From positions 1 through 50,083 of the forward strand of contig NZ_JABZFL010000005.1 in assembly GCF_014237455.1 (NCBI RefSeq): a stretch of 50,083 bases of DNA. The letters run 5' to 3'. Position 1 is the stretch's first letter; every line of letters starts with the position of its first letter. Under the pieces are notes generated by a model. The model did not search any database, was not told the origin of the DNA, and saw only the letters and a program-made list of their open reading frames with translations. A program made the translations under genes and the position numbers. Below are positions 8,614-16,191 of the stretch, piece after piece. The stretch is from Desulfobacula sp. (lineage in GTDB: Bacteria; Desulfobacterota; Desulfobacteria; Desulfobacterales; Desulfobacteraceae).

Positions 8614-9933
8614 ATGAAAAAAATCTTTATTCTGGACACCAATGTAATTCTTCACGACAGCAGCTGTATTCACCAGTTCAAAGACAATAATATTTATATT
8701 CCCATCACGGTTATAGAAGAGCTTGATAAATTCAAGAAAGGAAATGATGTTATAAATTGTAATGCCAGGGATTTTTTACGATCCCTGGATGCATTGTCCA
8801 GTGACAAGATTTTGAATGGCGGGGTGCCGATTGATAATGGGAACGGGAAAATATCAATATTACTTGAAACGCCTTTGAATGAGAAAATAAAAGAGAATTT
8901 TAGTGAAATTACACCGGATATCAGAATATTAAATATAGCTTATTCTATTACCCAAAAGCATGATTTTAAAAATGTTATTTTTGTGACCAAAGATGTTAAT
9001 TTGAGGTTAAGAGCCAGATCCATCGGCCTGAAAACAGAGAATTACAATTCAAAATATGTTGAAAACCTTTCTGACATGTATACCGGGCTTAAGGTGATAG
9101 AAAATGTCAGGGAAGATGTATTTGACGATCTTTATCAAAAGCCATATAAGACTGAAATTTCTAGGCTTGAAGCCGACGAAAAATTTTTCCCCAATGAAAA
9201 TGTGATTTTAAAAAACGGGTCAAAATCGGCCTTGGCTTTTTTTAATGGGATTGATCAAACCATAAGGCGGATACAGCCAAGGGTCTGTTATGGGATTAAA
9301 CCGAGAAATTCAGAGCAGACCTTTGCTTTGAATGCCATGTTGAATCCTAATATTCCCCTTGTAACCATATCCGGAAAAGCAGGTACGGGAAAAACCCTTT
9401 TGGCGCTTGCCGCAGCACTTGAAAATAAACGGTTTTACCGGCAGATTTTTGTCGCCAGACCGGTTGTTCCGCTAAGTAATAAAGACATAGGGTTTCTTCC
9501 GGGGGATGTTGCCTCTAAGCTGGATCCTTATATGCAGCCGTTGTACGACAACCTGGCTGTTATCCAGAATCATTTTAATGAGAACAATGTTTCCTCAAAA
9601 CCGATAACCCAGTTGATAGAAAAAGAAAAAATCGTTATTACGCCCATCTCTTATATCCGCGGGAGAAGCATTGTAAAAGTATTTTTTATTGTTGATGAGG
9701 CTCAGAACCTGACTCCCCACGAGGTAAAGACCATCATCACGCGGGCAGGAGAAGGGACTAAAATTATTTTTACCGGAGATATTTTTCAGATAGATCACCC
9801 CTATCTTGACAGCCAGACAAACGGGCTTGCCTTTATCATTGAAAAAATGAAAGGACAAAAAGTGTATGCCCATATCAATCTTGAAAAAGGTGAACGTTCC
9901 GAGCTTGCGGAGCTTGCCTCAAAAATATTGTAA
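8614..9933 (+). CDS. phoH: PhoH family ATPase with N-terminal PIN domain (PhoH2)
   Basis: This 439-residue protein combines an N-terminal PIN nuclease domain (FILDTNVILHD at the start, with further acidic residues in DVNLRLRA) and a C-terminal PhoH ATPase domain. The Walker A motif GKAGTGKT lies near residue 255 and Walker B FFIVDEAQN near 358. PhoH2 proteins are known as ATP-dependent RNA-unwinding and cleaving enzymes, so a role in RNA turnover is likely. A GGAGAG ribosome site precedes the ATG. It is the last gene of the ispG-proS-rel-phoH run and is followed by a strong hairpin. Confidence 0.93.
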   Translation: MKKIFILDTNVILHDSSCIHQFKDNNIYIPITVIEELDKFKKGNDVINCNARDFLRSLDALSSDKILNGGVPIDNGNGKISILLETPLNEKIKENFSEITPDIRILNIAYSITQKHDFKNVIFVTKDVNLRLRARSIGLKTENYNSKYVENLSDMYTGLKVIENVREDVFDDLYQKPYKTEISRLEADEKFFPNENVILKNGSKSALAFFNGIDQTIRRIQPRVCYGIKPRNSEQTFALNAMLNPNIPLVTISGKAGTGKTLLALAAALENKRFYRQIFVARPVVPLSNKDIGFLPGDVASKLDPYMQPLYDNLAVIQNHFNENNVSSKPITQLIEKEKIVITPISYIRGRSIVKVFFIVDEAQNLTPHEVKTIITRAGEGTKIIFTGDIFQIDHPYLDSQTNGLAFIIEKMKGQKVYAHINLEKGERSELAELASKIL

Positions 9934-9953
9934 AATATAAGTACAAATATAAA

Positions 9954-9985
9954 GGTTCGGGCTGTTTTTTTAAACTGCCCGAACC
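9954..9985. terminator. Hairpin between convergent phoH and rpmB
   Basis: GGTTCGGGC (9954-9962) pairs perfectly with GCCCGAACC (9977-9985) around a T-rich loop. It lies between the converging phoH and rpmB genes and could end both transcripts. The usual T-run after the stem is missing. Confidence 0.5.
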
Positions 9986-10026
9986 GGAATGCTTAAATTG
10001 GAATGATGTAAAAAAGGGAAGTGATC

Positions 10027-10221
10027 TTAGGATGCTTTAATTACTTTTCCTGCTTTAATACAACTTGTGCACACATCTATTTTTCTAACGCAACCTTGTT
10101 TAATAACTGCGCGAACTCTTTGAAGGTTAGGATTAAATTTTCTCTTATTCAGGTTGTGGGCATGACTGACATTATTGCCAACCATTGGTTTTTTTCCGCA
10201 AATTGCACATTTTTTCGACAT
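10027..10221 (-). CDS. rpmB: 50S ribosomal protein L28
   Basis: This 64-residue protein matches bacterial L28. It begins [11 protein letters not shown] with the first zinc-type Cys pair, has VSHAHN followed by a basic stretch, and ends with a second Cys pair, [10 protein letters not shown]. The Cys pairs mark the zinc-binding (C+) form. A TTAGGAG ribosome site lies upstream of the ATG. It stands 84 bases downstream of bamD on the same strand and may have its own promoter. Confidence 0.96.
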   Translation of the reverse strand: MSKKCAICGKKPMVGNNVSHAHNLNKRKFNPNLQRVRAVIKQGCVRKIDVCTSCIKAGKVIKAS

Positions 10222-10305
10222 TTTTATACTCCTAAAAGAAAAATCTTTTTAAACAAAAATAACCTGGGATTGATACAGCAAAAATAAATAAAAGTAAAGA
10301 AAATT

Positions 10306-10956
10306 TTAATTTTTGTTTGCCAGCGCCCGGCACTTAGGGATTTTATTCAATGCTTCTTTGCTTTCTTTTGAATCCGGATAGGTTTCGACAAGATACTCAT
10401 ATCTTTTTAATGCAGCCTTATATTTTTTTGTTTTGTAATAAAAATTGGCCACATAGAGTTCATGTCCTGAAAGGTTGGTCACACATTTTTTAATATTTTC
10501 CTTTGCTTTTTGGGCATATTCACTTTCAGGGTATTGCTCGATAAGGCGGTTAAACTGAGTCAGGCTGTTTTTAGCAGGGGTGTGGTCCCTGTCTATCGTA
10601 TCCAGCTGGTTAAACCAGCAAAGTCCGATTCTGTAAACCACATAGGGAATGGCTTCATTCTTCGGGTGCATTCTTTCAAATTCTTCATAGGCGATAATTG
10701 CTTCATCATACTCTTCAAGATGATAATGGGAATCGGCAATTTTGAGCTCGGCTAAAATGGCATACTTACTGAACGGATACCAGTCCTTCAAGTCTGTATA
10801 GGCTTTTACCGCAGTTTTATAGTCTCCTGAAACAAAGGCAGAAGACCCTTCGGAAACAAGCTCGCCGGCATTTTTTTCCATTTCATGTGACGTTTCAAAC
10901 AAAGCGCATCCGGAAAGAAGCAAAACAATTGTAAAAAATAAAAATAGTTTTTTCAT
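10306..10956 (-). CDS. bamD: Outer membrane assembly lipoprotein BamD (YfiO/ComL)
   Basis: This 216-residue lipoprotein has an N-terminal signal with the lipobox LLSGC, so it should be acylated and held in the outer membrane facing the periplasm. TPR-like helical repeats follow (GDYKTAVKAYTDLKDWYPFS, then YDEAIIAYEEFERMHP, then YKAALKRYEYLVETYPDS). This matches BamD, the BamA-associated subunit that folds outer-membrane beta-barrel proteins. It starts only two bases after trxB ends, so it is probably transcribed with trxA-trxB. Confidence 0.9.
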   Translation of the reverse strand: MKKLFLFFTIVLLLSGCALFETSHEMEKNAGELVSEGSSAFVSGDYKTAVKAYTDLKDWYPFSKYAILAELKIADSHYHLEEYDEAIIAYEEFERMHPKNEAIPYVVYRIGLCWFNQLDTIDRDHTPAKNSLTQFNRLIEQYPESEYAQKAKENIKKCVTNLSGHELYVANFYYKTKKYKAALKRYEYLVETYPDSKESKEALNKIPKCRALANKN

Positions 10957-10958
10957 AA

Positions 10959-11879
10959 TTATAGGTTCTCAATAAAATGTTCTGCAGAAACAGCAGCAAT
11001 AGCAGCATCGCCTACCGCCGTTGATATTTGCCTTAAAGGGGTGTCTCTTACATCGCCGACAGCATATACTCCCGGAACAGATGTTTGCATGTTTGCATCA
11101 GATCGAATAAATCCGAATTTATCTGTTTCAACGGAATTATTCAAAAAAGAGGCGTTTGGTAAAATACCGACCCATATAAAACAGCCGTCCGCCTTTATGG
11201 TTTTTTCTTCATTGGTTTTTACATTTTTTACCTTGACACTCTCCACACCGAAAAAGCCTTCTACTCCGGTTGGAACACTGTCCCAGACAAGTTCAAGTTT
11301 ATCATTTGCAAAGGCACGTTCCTGTAGTATTTTAGTGGCTCTCAGCTCATCTCTCCGGTGAACCAGATAGACTTTTTTTGCAAATTTTGTCAGGTAGATA
11401 GCCTCCTGGACTGCCGTGTCTCCCCCCCCAATTGCAACCACTGTTTTTTCCTTGAAAAAAGGTGCATCACATGTGGCACAAAAAGAAATGCCTTTTCCCA
11501 TAAATTTATCTTCACCAATGCCAAGTTTTTTCGGTGAGGCTCCAGATGCAATGATGAGAGCTTTGGCTGTGATAGTCTTGTCCTTTAAAACAATTTCTTT
11601 TAATTCTTCGGAAAGATTGAGAGAGTGGACCTCTGCCGTTTCAATTTTCAGTCCCAGTTCTTCCGCCTGGACTTTCATTTTTTCAGCAAGATCAAACCCT
11701 GAAATACCTTCGGGAAAACCAGGGTAGTTTTCTATCCAGTCGGTCACCAGGATCTGACCGCCCGGTACGACTTTTTCTAATAAAAGGACATTCATCCTTG
11801 CCCTGGCGGCATAGATTCCTGCTGTCAGACCGGCAGGGCCTGCACCAATAATTACAAGGTCATAGTCAGTCGTTGTCAT
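10959..11879 (-). CDS. trxB: Thioredoxin reductase
   Basis: This 306-residue flavoenzyme transfers electrons to thioredoxin. The N-terminal FAD site is IIGAGPAGLTAGIYAAR, the redox-active disulfide is CATC near residue 133, the second nucleotide site is AIGGGDTAVQEA, and the C-terminal FAD motif is VYAVGDVRD. The length is typical of low-molecular-weight TrxB. The NAD(P)H region reads VHRRDELRA, containing HRR as in NADPH-using enzymes. It lies 12 bases downstream of trxA and two bases upstream of bamD. Confidence 0.96.
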   Translation of the reverse strand: MTTTDYDLVIIGAGPAGLTAGIYAARARMNVLLLEKVVPGGQILVTDWIENYPGFPEGISGFDLAEKMKVQAEELGLKIETAEVHSLNLSEELKEIVLKDKTITAKALIIASGASPKKLGIGEDKFMGKGISFCATCDAPFFKEKTVVAIGGGDTAVQEAIYLTKFAKKVYLVHRRDELRATKILQERAFANDKLELVWDSVPTGVEGFFGVESVKVKNVKTNEEKTIKADGCFIWVGILPNASFLNNSVETDKFGFIRSDANMQTSVPGVYAVGDVRDTPLRQISTAVGDAAIAAVSAEHFIENL

Positions 11880-11891
11880 TATAATCTCCCC

Positions 11892-12218
11892 CTAGATGAC
11901 GCCTTTGATAGTTTCCTCAAGTTTTTCTTTGGCAACCATTCCGGTGATCTGATCCGCTATTTCTCCGTTTTTAAAGAAAATCAGGGTAGGAATTGCCTGA
12001 ACACCATATTTGCTGGGGCTGACTGGATTTTCATCAACATTTATTTTTACAAAAGCCATTTTGTCGCCATACTCTTTTTCAAGGGCATCAACTGTGGGGG
12101 CAATGGCTTTACAAGGACCACACCAGGGTGCCCAGAAATCTACCATTACAGGTTTATTTGATTTGAGAACTTTATCCTCAAAGGAATCATCATCAAGTTC
12201 AATTATATTTTGTGTCAT
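11892..12218 (-). CDS. trxA: Thioredoxin
   Basis: This is a normal 108-residue thioredoxin with the WCGPCK active site, the upstream DFWAPW, and the cis-proline loop AIPTL. It reduces protein disulfides in the cytoplasm and is itself reduced by the adjacent TrxB. It is the first gene of the trxA-trxB-bamD group, behind a near-consensus promoter at 12265-12293. Confidence 0.97.
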   Translation of the reverse strand: MTQNIIELDDDSFEDKVLKSNKPVMVDFWAPWCGPCKAIAPTVDALEKEYGDKMAFVKINVDENPVSPSKYGVQAIPTLIFFKNGEIADQITGMVAKEKLEETIKGVI

Positions 12219-12264
12219 GCTAACCGTCCTAAATTTATGTTTATGGTTTAAAAAATATCTTGTA

Positions 12265-12293
12265 AATATATGTTCTTATTCATTCTTTGTCAA
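12265..12293 (-). promoter_or_regulatory. Sigma-70 type promoter of trxA
   Basis: On the minus strand TTGACA (12293-12288) is followed after 17 bases by TATATT (12270-12265). The predicted start lies about 40 bases before the trxA ATG. The match is close to consensus. Confidence 0.65.
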
Positions 12294-12318
12294 TTAATCA
12301 AATGCTGTTCGAATAAAT

Positions 12319-12366
12319 AAGGGGCAAATGCTTTTGATGATTTAATAAAAGCTGTTTTACCCCTTA
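12319..12366. terminator. Interrupted hairpin between rbr and trxA
   Basis: AAGGGG (12319-12324) pairs with CCCCTT (12360-12365), with an inner GCTTTT/AAAAGC stem. It lies just past the rbr stop on the minus strand and upstream of the trxA promoter, so it probably ends the aroF-aroB-rbr transcript. Confidence 0.5.
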
Positions 12367-12393
12367 AATTCGTATTGACAAGTATATTAAATT

Positions 12394-12969
12394 TTACCAG
12401 TTTTCAGCCAGCAGCTCAAAATGAGCCTGTGGATGGACACAAGCCGGGCACATTTCAATGGCTTCTTCTCCTTCATGAACATATCCGCAGTTTCTGCATC
12501 TCCATTTTGTACTGCTCTTTTTTTTAAATACCATTCCCGTTTCAACATTGGCAGCCAGTTCTGCATATCTTTTCTCATGTTGTTTTTCTGCCACAGCAAT
12601 CATTTCAAAAACAAGAGCAATGGCATCAAAGCCTTCTTTCCTGGCAGTTGCGGCAAAATCAGGATACATCTCTGTCCATTCATATTCCTCTCCTGCTGCA
12701 GCCGCTTTGAGATTTTCAAGGGTTGTTCCGATCACACCTGCGGGAAATGCACCTGTGATCTCAATTTCTCCGCCTTCAAGAAATTTGAAAAATCGTTTGG
12801 CATGTTCTTTTTCCTGGTTGGCGGTTTCTGTAAAAATATCAGAAATTTGAACAAAGCCTTCCTTTTTCGCTGCACTGGCAAAATAAGTATACCGGTTTCT
12901 TGCCTGGGATTCACCAGCAAATGCGGTTAACAGGTTTTTTTCAGTTTGGGTTCCTTTTAAGTTTGTCAT
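12394..12969 (-). CDS. rbr: Rubrerythrin
   Basis: This 191-residue rubrerythrin acts as an NADH-linked peroxide reductase in anaerobes. The ferritin-like diiron domain has the expected Glu and ExxH ligands (GESQARNRYTYF, EKEHAKRFF, EKQHEKRY). The C-terminal rubredoxin-like domain binds a single iron through CRNCG and CPAC. It sits 18 bases downstream of aroB on the same strand, an unusual operon partner. It may be co-transcribed with the aromatic pathway genes, although no separate promoter was excluded. Confidence 0.95.
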   Translation of the reverse strand: MTNLKGTQTEKNLLTAFAGESQARNRYTYFASAAKKEGFVQISDIFTETANQEKEHAKRFFKFLEGGEIEITGAFPAGVIGTTLENLKAAAAGEEYEWTEMYPDFAATARKEGFDAIALVFEMIAVAEKQHEKRYAELAANVETGMVFKKKSSTKWRCRNCGYVHEGEEAIEMCPACVHPQAHFELLAENW

Positions 12970-12987
12970 AAATCTTTCCTCCTTTTA

Positions 12988-14019
12988 TTATTTAAAGACC
13001 GATGTTATGAATTTATTCATTTCATCAAAGCTGATTTTTTCAACTCTTGCCCTTCCAATTTTTTCAAGGAAAACGTAAAAAAGGTCGTTGCCCTGTTTTT
13101 TTTTATCTTTACCGGCAGCGCCGATAATTTTTTTTGCATTATAATCAAGGGTTATTGGCAGATTAAGATCATGTAAGAGTGAACGGATTCTTGAAACATC
13201 TCCCTGGTTTATCAGCTGTCTGGCCTGAGAAAATCTGGCTGCAGCTACCATTCCCATGGCGACAGCTCTTCCATGACCTGCTTTTTCTATCTTTTCAATG
13301 GCATGGCCAATGGTGTGACCGAAATTGAGTTTTCTTCTTTCACCGGATTCTTTTTCATCCTGCTGGACTACTTGGGATTTGATTCTTAAGGAATCTGCGA
13401 CAAGCCTGAAAATGGTGTCATAATCAAGAGCAAGGGCTTTTTGTTTATTGTTTTCGATAAAATCAAACATGTCGGCATTTGAAATCAACGCGTGTTTAAC
13501 GATTTCAGCAAGCCCGTTTGAAATTTCATTTTTCGGCAGGGTGTTTAAAAGGTCAATATCACAAATGACAAATTCGGGCTGGTTAAAGACCCCCACCATG
13601 TTTTTATAGGAATCCAGATTAACCCCGTTTTTTCCGCCAATACTGGCATCAACCTGGGACAAAAGAGAGGTGGATACAAATCCGAAGTTTACCCCCCTTA
13701 AAAAGGTAGAAGCCGCAAATCCTGTAATATCACAGACAATACCACCACCGATTCCCACAATAAAGCTATCACGGTCACAGGAATGATGGATAAGCTCTTT
13801 GAGTATGGTTTCAACGGTTGCAAGGGTTTTAATCCCTTCTCCGGTGCCAATGGTGATGACGGGAACATTCGGGAAATCTTTTTGATAATATTTTTTTATA
13901 TTTTCATCTGTGACAATAATTGTTTGGGTGGAAGGCAAGTAGTTTTCCAGGTTTTTAAGGCTTTCTCCCACATAGATGGAAGAAAGCTTTAACTGGCCTT
14001 TAACATGGAATGTTTCCAT
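12988..14019 (-). CDS. aroB: 3-dehydroquinate synthase
   Basis: AroB converts DAHP to 3-dehydroquinate, the second step of the shikimate pathway. The 343-residue protein carries the NAD-binding GIGGGIVCDITGF and the metal-binding NFGHTIGHAIE, and the lysine-containing IGGKNGVN segment is intact. It lies two bases after aroF, so the first two pathway steps are coupled in one transcript. The end of the gene is followed closely by rbr. Confidence 0.95.
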   Translation of the reverse strand: METFHVKGQLKLSSIYVGESLKNLENYLPSTQTIIVTDENIKKYYQKDFPNVPVITIGTGEGIKTLATVETILKELIHHSCDRDSFIVGIGGGIVCDITGFAASTFLRGVNFGFVSTSLLSQVDASIGGKNGVNLDSYKNMVGVFNQPEFVICDIDLLNTLPKNEISNGLAEIVKHALISNADMFDFIENNKQKALALDYDTIFRLVADSLRIKSQVVQQDEKESGERRKLNFGHTIGHAIEKIEKAGHGRAVAMGMVAAARFSQARQLINQGDVSRIRSLLHDLNLPITLDYNAKKIIGAAGKDKKKQGNDLFYVFLEKIGRARVEKISFDEMNKFITSVFK

Positions 14020-14021
14020 TA

Positions 14022-15029
14022 TTATTTCTTAATAATTGCATGGATGGCGTTCATTTTTTCCATAACGGTAACAAACTGATCAGGATATAAAGATTGTGCC
14101 CCATCGCTCATGGCTTCTTCCGGGTTGTTGTGAACTTCAATCATTACGCCATCAGCACCTAAGGCTGCTGAGGCATAGGCAAGGGGAATAACCTGGTCTC
14201 TGACACCGGCTGCATGGCTGGGATCAACAATGATGGGAAGATGGCTTTCTTTTTTTGCTGCCGGCACAACAGACAGATCCAGCGTGTTTCTGCTGTGTCT
14301 GACAAAGGTCCTTACCCCTCTTTCACAAAGAATGATATTGGTGTTGCCTTCTTCCATAATATATTCAGCCGCCATGAGCCACTCCTGAAGTGTGGCCGAC
14401 ATCCCTCTTTTTAAAATTACAGGTCTGTCGGATTTTCCGGCGCGTCTTAAAAGACTGAAATTCTGCATGTTTCTGGTACCAATCTGAACAACATCAGCAT
14501 ATTCTTCAACAAGATTAAAGTTTTCAACATCCATGACTTCCGTTACAATGGGCAAGCCTGTTTCTTCCCGTGCTTTTGCTAAAAACACAAGACCTTGTTT
14601 TCCAAGTCCCTGGAAAGAATAAGGAGAGGTTCTCGGCTTAAACGCACCCCCTCTGAATAATTTTGCACCGGCATCTTTAACAGATTTTGCAATAGATAGA
14701 ACTTGGTTCTGGCTTTCAACAGCACAGGGGCCGGCAATTACAGGAAAGCTTCCATTGCCGAAAACAGCATCCCCAACTTTAATGTGGGTATTTTCCTGCT
14801 TAAACTCTCGGCTGACAAGTTTATACGGTTTTGTCACCGGAATAACCTCCTTTACACCGTCAAGCCCTAAAAAATGGGCGGCATCGACAGAACCCTTATT
14901 GTGCAGAATTCCGATGGATACCCTGTCTCCTCCGGGTATGGGGCGAGCGGTGTAACCTCTTCTTTCAATTGCATTTACCGCAGCTTTAATTTTTTCTTCG
15001 CTTGTGCCTTTTTCCATTACGACTAACAT
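14022..15029 (-). CDS. aroF: 3-deoxy-7-phosphoheptulonate (DAHP) synthase with N-terminal regulatory domain
   Basis: This 335-residue enzyme catalyses the first committed step of aromatic amino acid synthesis, joining phosphoenolpyruvate and erythrose 4-phosphate. The N-terminal ~70 residues form a ferredoxin-like domain of the kind that gives feedback control in the type I-beta (Thermotoga-like) group. The barrel has IAGPCAVES, FRGGAFKPRTSPYSFQG, ILKRGM and IIVDPSHAAG, covering the substrate and metal sites. The start ATG follows GGAGG. The leader carries a strong promoter, a Trp-rich leader peptide and two terminator hairpins (listed separately), so transcription is probably attenuated by aromatic amino acid supply. 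Confidence 0.95.
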   Translation of the reverse strand: MLVVMEKGTSEEKIKAAVNAIERRGYTARPIPGGDRVSIGILHNKGSVDAAHFLGLDGVKEVIPVTKPYKLVSREFKQENTHIKVGDAVFGNGSFPVIAGPCAVESQNQVLSIAKSVKDAGAKLFRGGAFKPRTSPYSFQGLGKQGLVFLAKAREETGLPIVTEVMDVENFNLVEEYADVVQIGTRNMQNFSLLRRAGKSDRPVILKRGMSATLQEWLMAAEYIMEEGNTNIILCERGVRTFVRHSRNTLDLSVVPAAKKESHLPIIVDPSHAAGVRDQVIPLAYASAALGADGVMIEVHNNPEEAMSDGAQSLYPDQFVTVMEKMNAIHAIIKK

Positions 15030-15074
15030 TGTTTTCCTCCATTTGATTTTGTATCAGTATTCAACCGTTTGAGC

Positions 15075-15103
15075 AATAAAAAAGGCTGTAGGTTTTTACA
15101 GCC
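15075..15103 (-). terminator. Intrinsic terminator in the aroF leader (attenuator)
   Basis: Read on the minus strand, GGCTGTA and TACAGCC (15103-15097 and 15090-15084) form a stem around AAAACC, followed directly by TTTTTTTATT. It ends 46 bases before the aroF ATG. The 3' arm CTACAG is complementary to CTGTAG within the upstream leader-peptide region, giving a possible antiterminator. Confidence 0.7.
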
Positions 15104-15113
15104 CTAAAATAGG

Positions 15114-15144
15114 AAAAGGCTGCAATGTTTGCCCGCAGCCTTTT
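15114..15144. terminator. Second hairpin in the aroF leader
   Basis: AAAAGGCTGC (15114-15123) pairs with GCAGCCTTTT (15135-15144) around an 11-base loop. Its GCTGC arm can also pair with GCAGC at the end of the leader peptide, so it may be one of the alternating structures of the attenuator. Confidence 0.55.
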
Positions 15145-15168
15145 TGTTTTAAGTTATGGTTTTATTTT

Positions 15169-15285
15169 TCAGGGTAGACTGCTGCTACAGGTATTTTTGC
15201 GCCACCATCGCCAAAGTGGGAAACCTGCCGCAGTGTTTTTGTCGACTTGTTGCTGCCCAATATTTGTTTCTATATACAAGAACAT
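15169..15285 (-). CDS. Putative Trp-rich leader peptide of the aroF operon
   Basis: A 38-codon frame starts at an ATG about five bases after the predicted transcription start and contains FPLWRWWR, three Trp codons within four residues, shortly before its stop. It is followed by two hairpins and then aroF. Clustered Trp codons before a terminator are the signature of ribosome-mediated attenuation, known for trp and other aromatic operons of proteobacteria. The start lies so close to the transcript end that no ribosome site fits, so translation initiation is the weak point of the model. It could also be a chance frame. Confidence 0.5.
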   Translation of the reverse strand: MFLYIETNIGQQQVDKNTAAGFPLWRWWRKNTCSSSLP

Positions 15286-15296
15286 CGTAATGTGGA

Positions 15297-15324
15297 ATTA
15301 TACGCAATCAAATTTTTTTGTCAA
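15297..15324 (-). promoter_or_regulatory. Near-consensus sigma-70 promoter of aroF
   Basis: TTGACA (minus strand, 15324-15319) and TATAAT (15302-15297) are both perfect hexamers, separated by 16 bases. The start should be near 15290, giving a leader of about 260 bases before aroF, long enough for an attenuator. Confidence 0.8.
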
Positions 15325-15416
15325 TAAAAATAATAAAGGATTTAAAGTATTGTTTGATTTTAGGGTGTCGTCAGGATACACTTTTGTCGGTTCAAATAAA
15401 ATTGGCAGCAGGGAAT

Positions 15417-16067
15417 ATGAAAATCAAAGTAATCATAGCAGATGATCATACCATTGTTCGGGAAGGACTGAAAAGTCTTCTTGAAAAAAAGGGAATTGAT
15501 GTCATTGATATTGCAAAGAATGGCCGTGAAGCCATATCTCTTGCAAAAGCGCATCAGCCCGATGTTGTGCTGATGGATATTTCAATGCCGGATCTCAATG
15601 GCGTGGAAGCAACGGCAGCTATTCGGCGGGCAGTTCCAAAGACTAAGGTCATTGCTCTTTCCATGCATTCCAGTAAGAAAATGATAGATAAGATGGTTGC
15701 ATCCGGTGCATCAGGATACGTCCTAAAAGAGTCTGCATTTGATGAATTGTATGATGCCATAAAGGAAGTTAATAAAGACAATTTTTATTTAACTCCATCC
15801 ATTGCCAGGATGTATGGGGGCAGCAAGGGTAAAATGGTTAAAGATATCGATGATATGCCGAAATTCAAAGAAATTTCAAAAAAAGAACGGGAAGTTCTTC
15901 AACTGGTTGCAGAGGGGAAAAAAACCAAGAATATTGCTGAAAAACTGTGCGTCAGTATCAAAACAATAGAAACCCACCGCGCAAGTATCATGAAAAAACT
16001 CGGTATTTCTACTATTGCCGGGCTGACAAAATTTGCAATTAAAGAAGGGATTATTTCCCTGGAGTAA
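15417..16067 (+). CDS. NarL/LuxR-type response regulator
   Basis: This 216-residue protein has an N-terminal receiver domain (VIIADDHTIVREGL, phospho-acceptor Asp in PDVVLMDIS, conserved Lys in GYVLKES) and a C-terminal LuxR-type helix-turn-helix (SKKEREVLQLVAEGKKTKNIAEKL, then KTIETHRASIMKKLG). I chose the ATG at 15417 because AGGG lies just upstream and the receiver begins there; the open frame extends 33 codons further 5' into the aroF promoter. The hybrid kinase starting at 16192 follows, separated by a small hairpin, and may be its partner, though the kinase type is not the usual match for NarL proteins. Confidence 0.92.
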   Translation: MKIKVIIADDHTIVREGLKSLLEKKGIDVIDIAKNGREAISLAKAHQPDVVLMDISMPDLNGVEATAAIRRAVPKTKVIALSMHSSKKMIDKMVASGASGYVLKESAFDELYDAIKEVNKDNFYLTPSIARMYGGSKGKMVKDIDDMPKFKEISKKEREVLQLVAEGKKTKNIAEKLCVSIKTIETHRASIMKKLGISTIAGLTKFAIKEGIISLE

Positions 16068-16089
16068 AAAAAGTTTAATTTTTTTCAAA

Positions 16090-16109
16090 AATCAGGGTTT
16101 TCCCTGATT
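16090..16109. terminator. Hairpin after the response regulator
   Basis: AATCAGGG pairs with CCCTGATT around TTTT. There is no long T-run after the stem, so termination may be partial before the downstream kinase. Confidence 0.45.
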
Positions 16110-16191
16110 GAAAAATTCTTATAGTTTTATTATATTAAAAGTTGTTTGAATTAATATAGAATATTAATTGGTTATAAAATAGGGTGGGAAA

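Noticed and set aside
12421-12930. 169-residue forward frame opposite rubrerythrin
   Set aside because: Antisense to a clear rubrerythrin gene with full iron-ligand pattern; no independent support.
15125-15445. Forward frame of 106 codons across the aroF leader
   Set aside because: It runs through two hairpins and the aroF promoter on the opposite strand and has no protein-like pattern.
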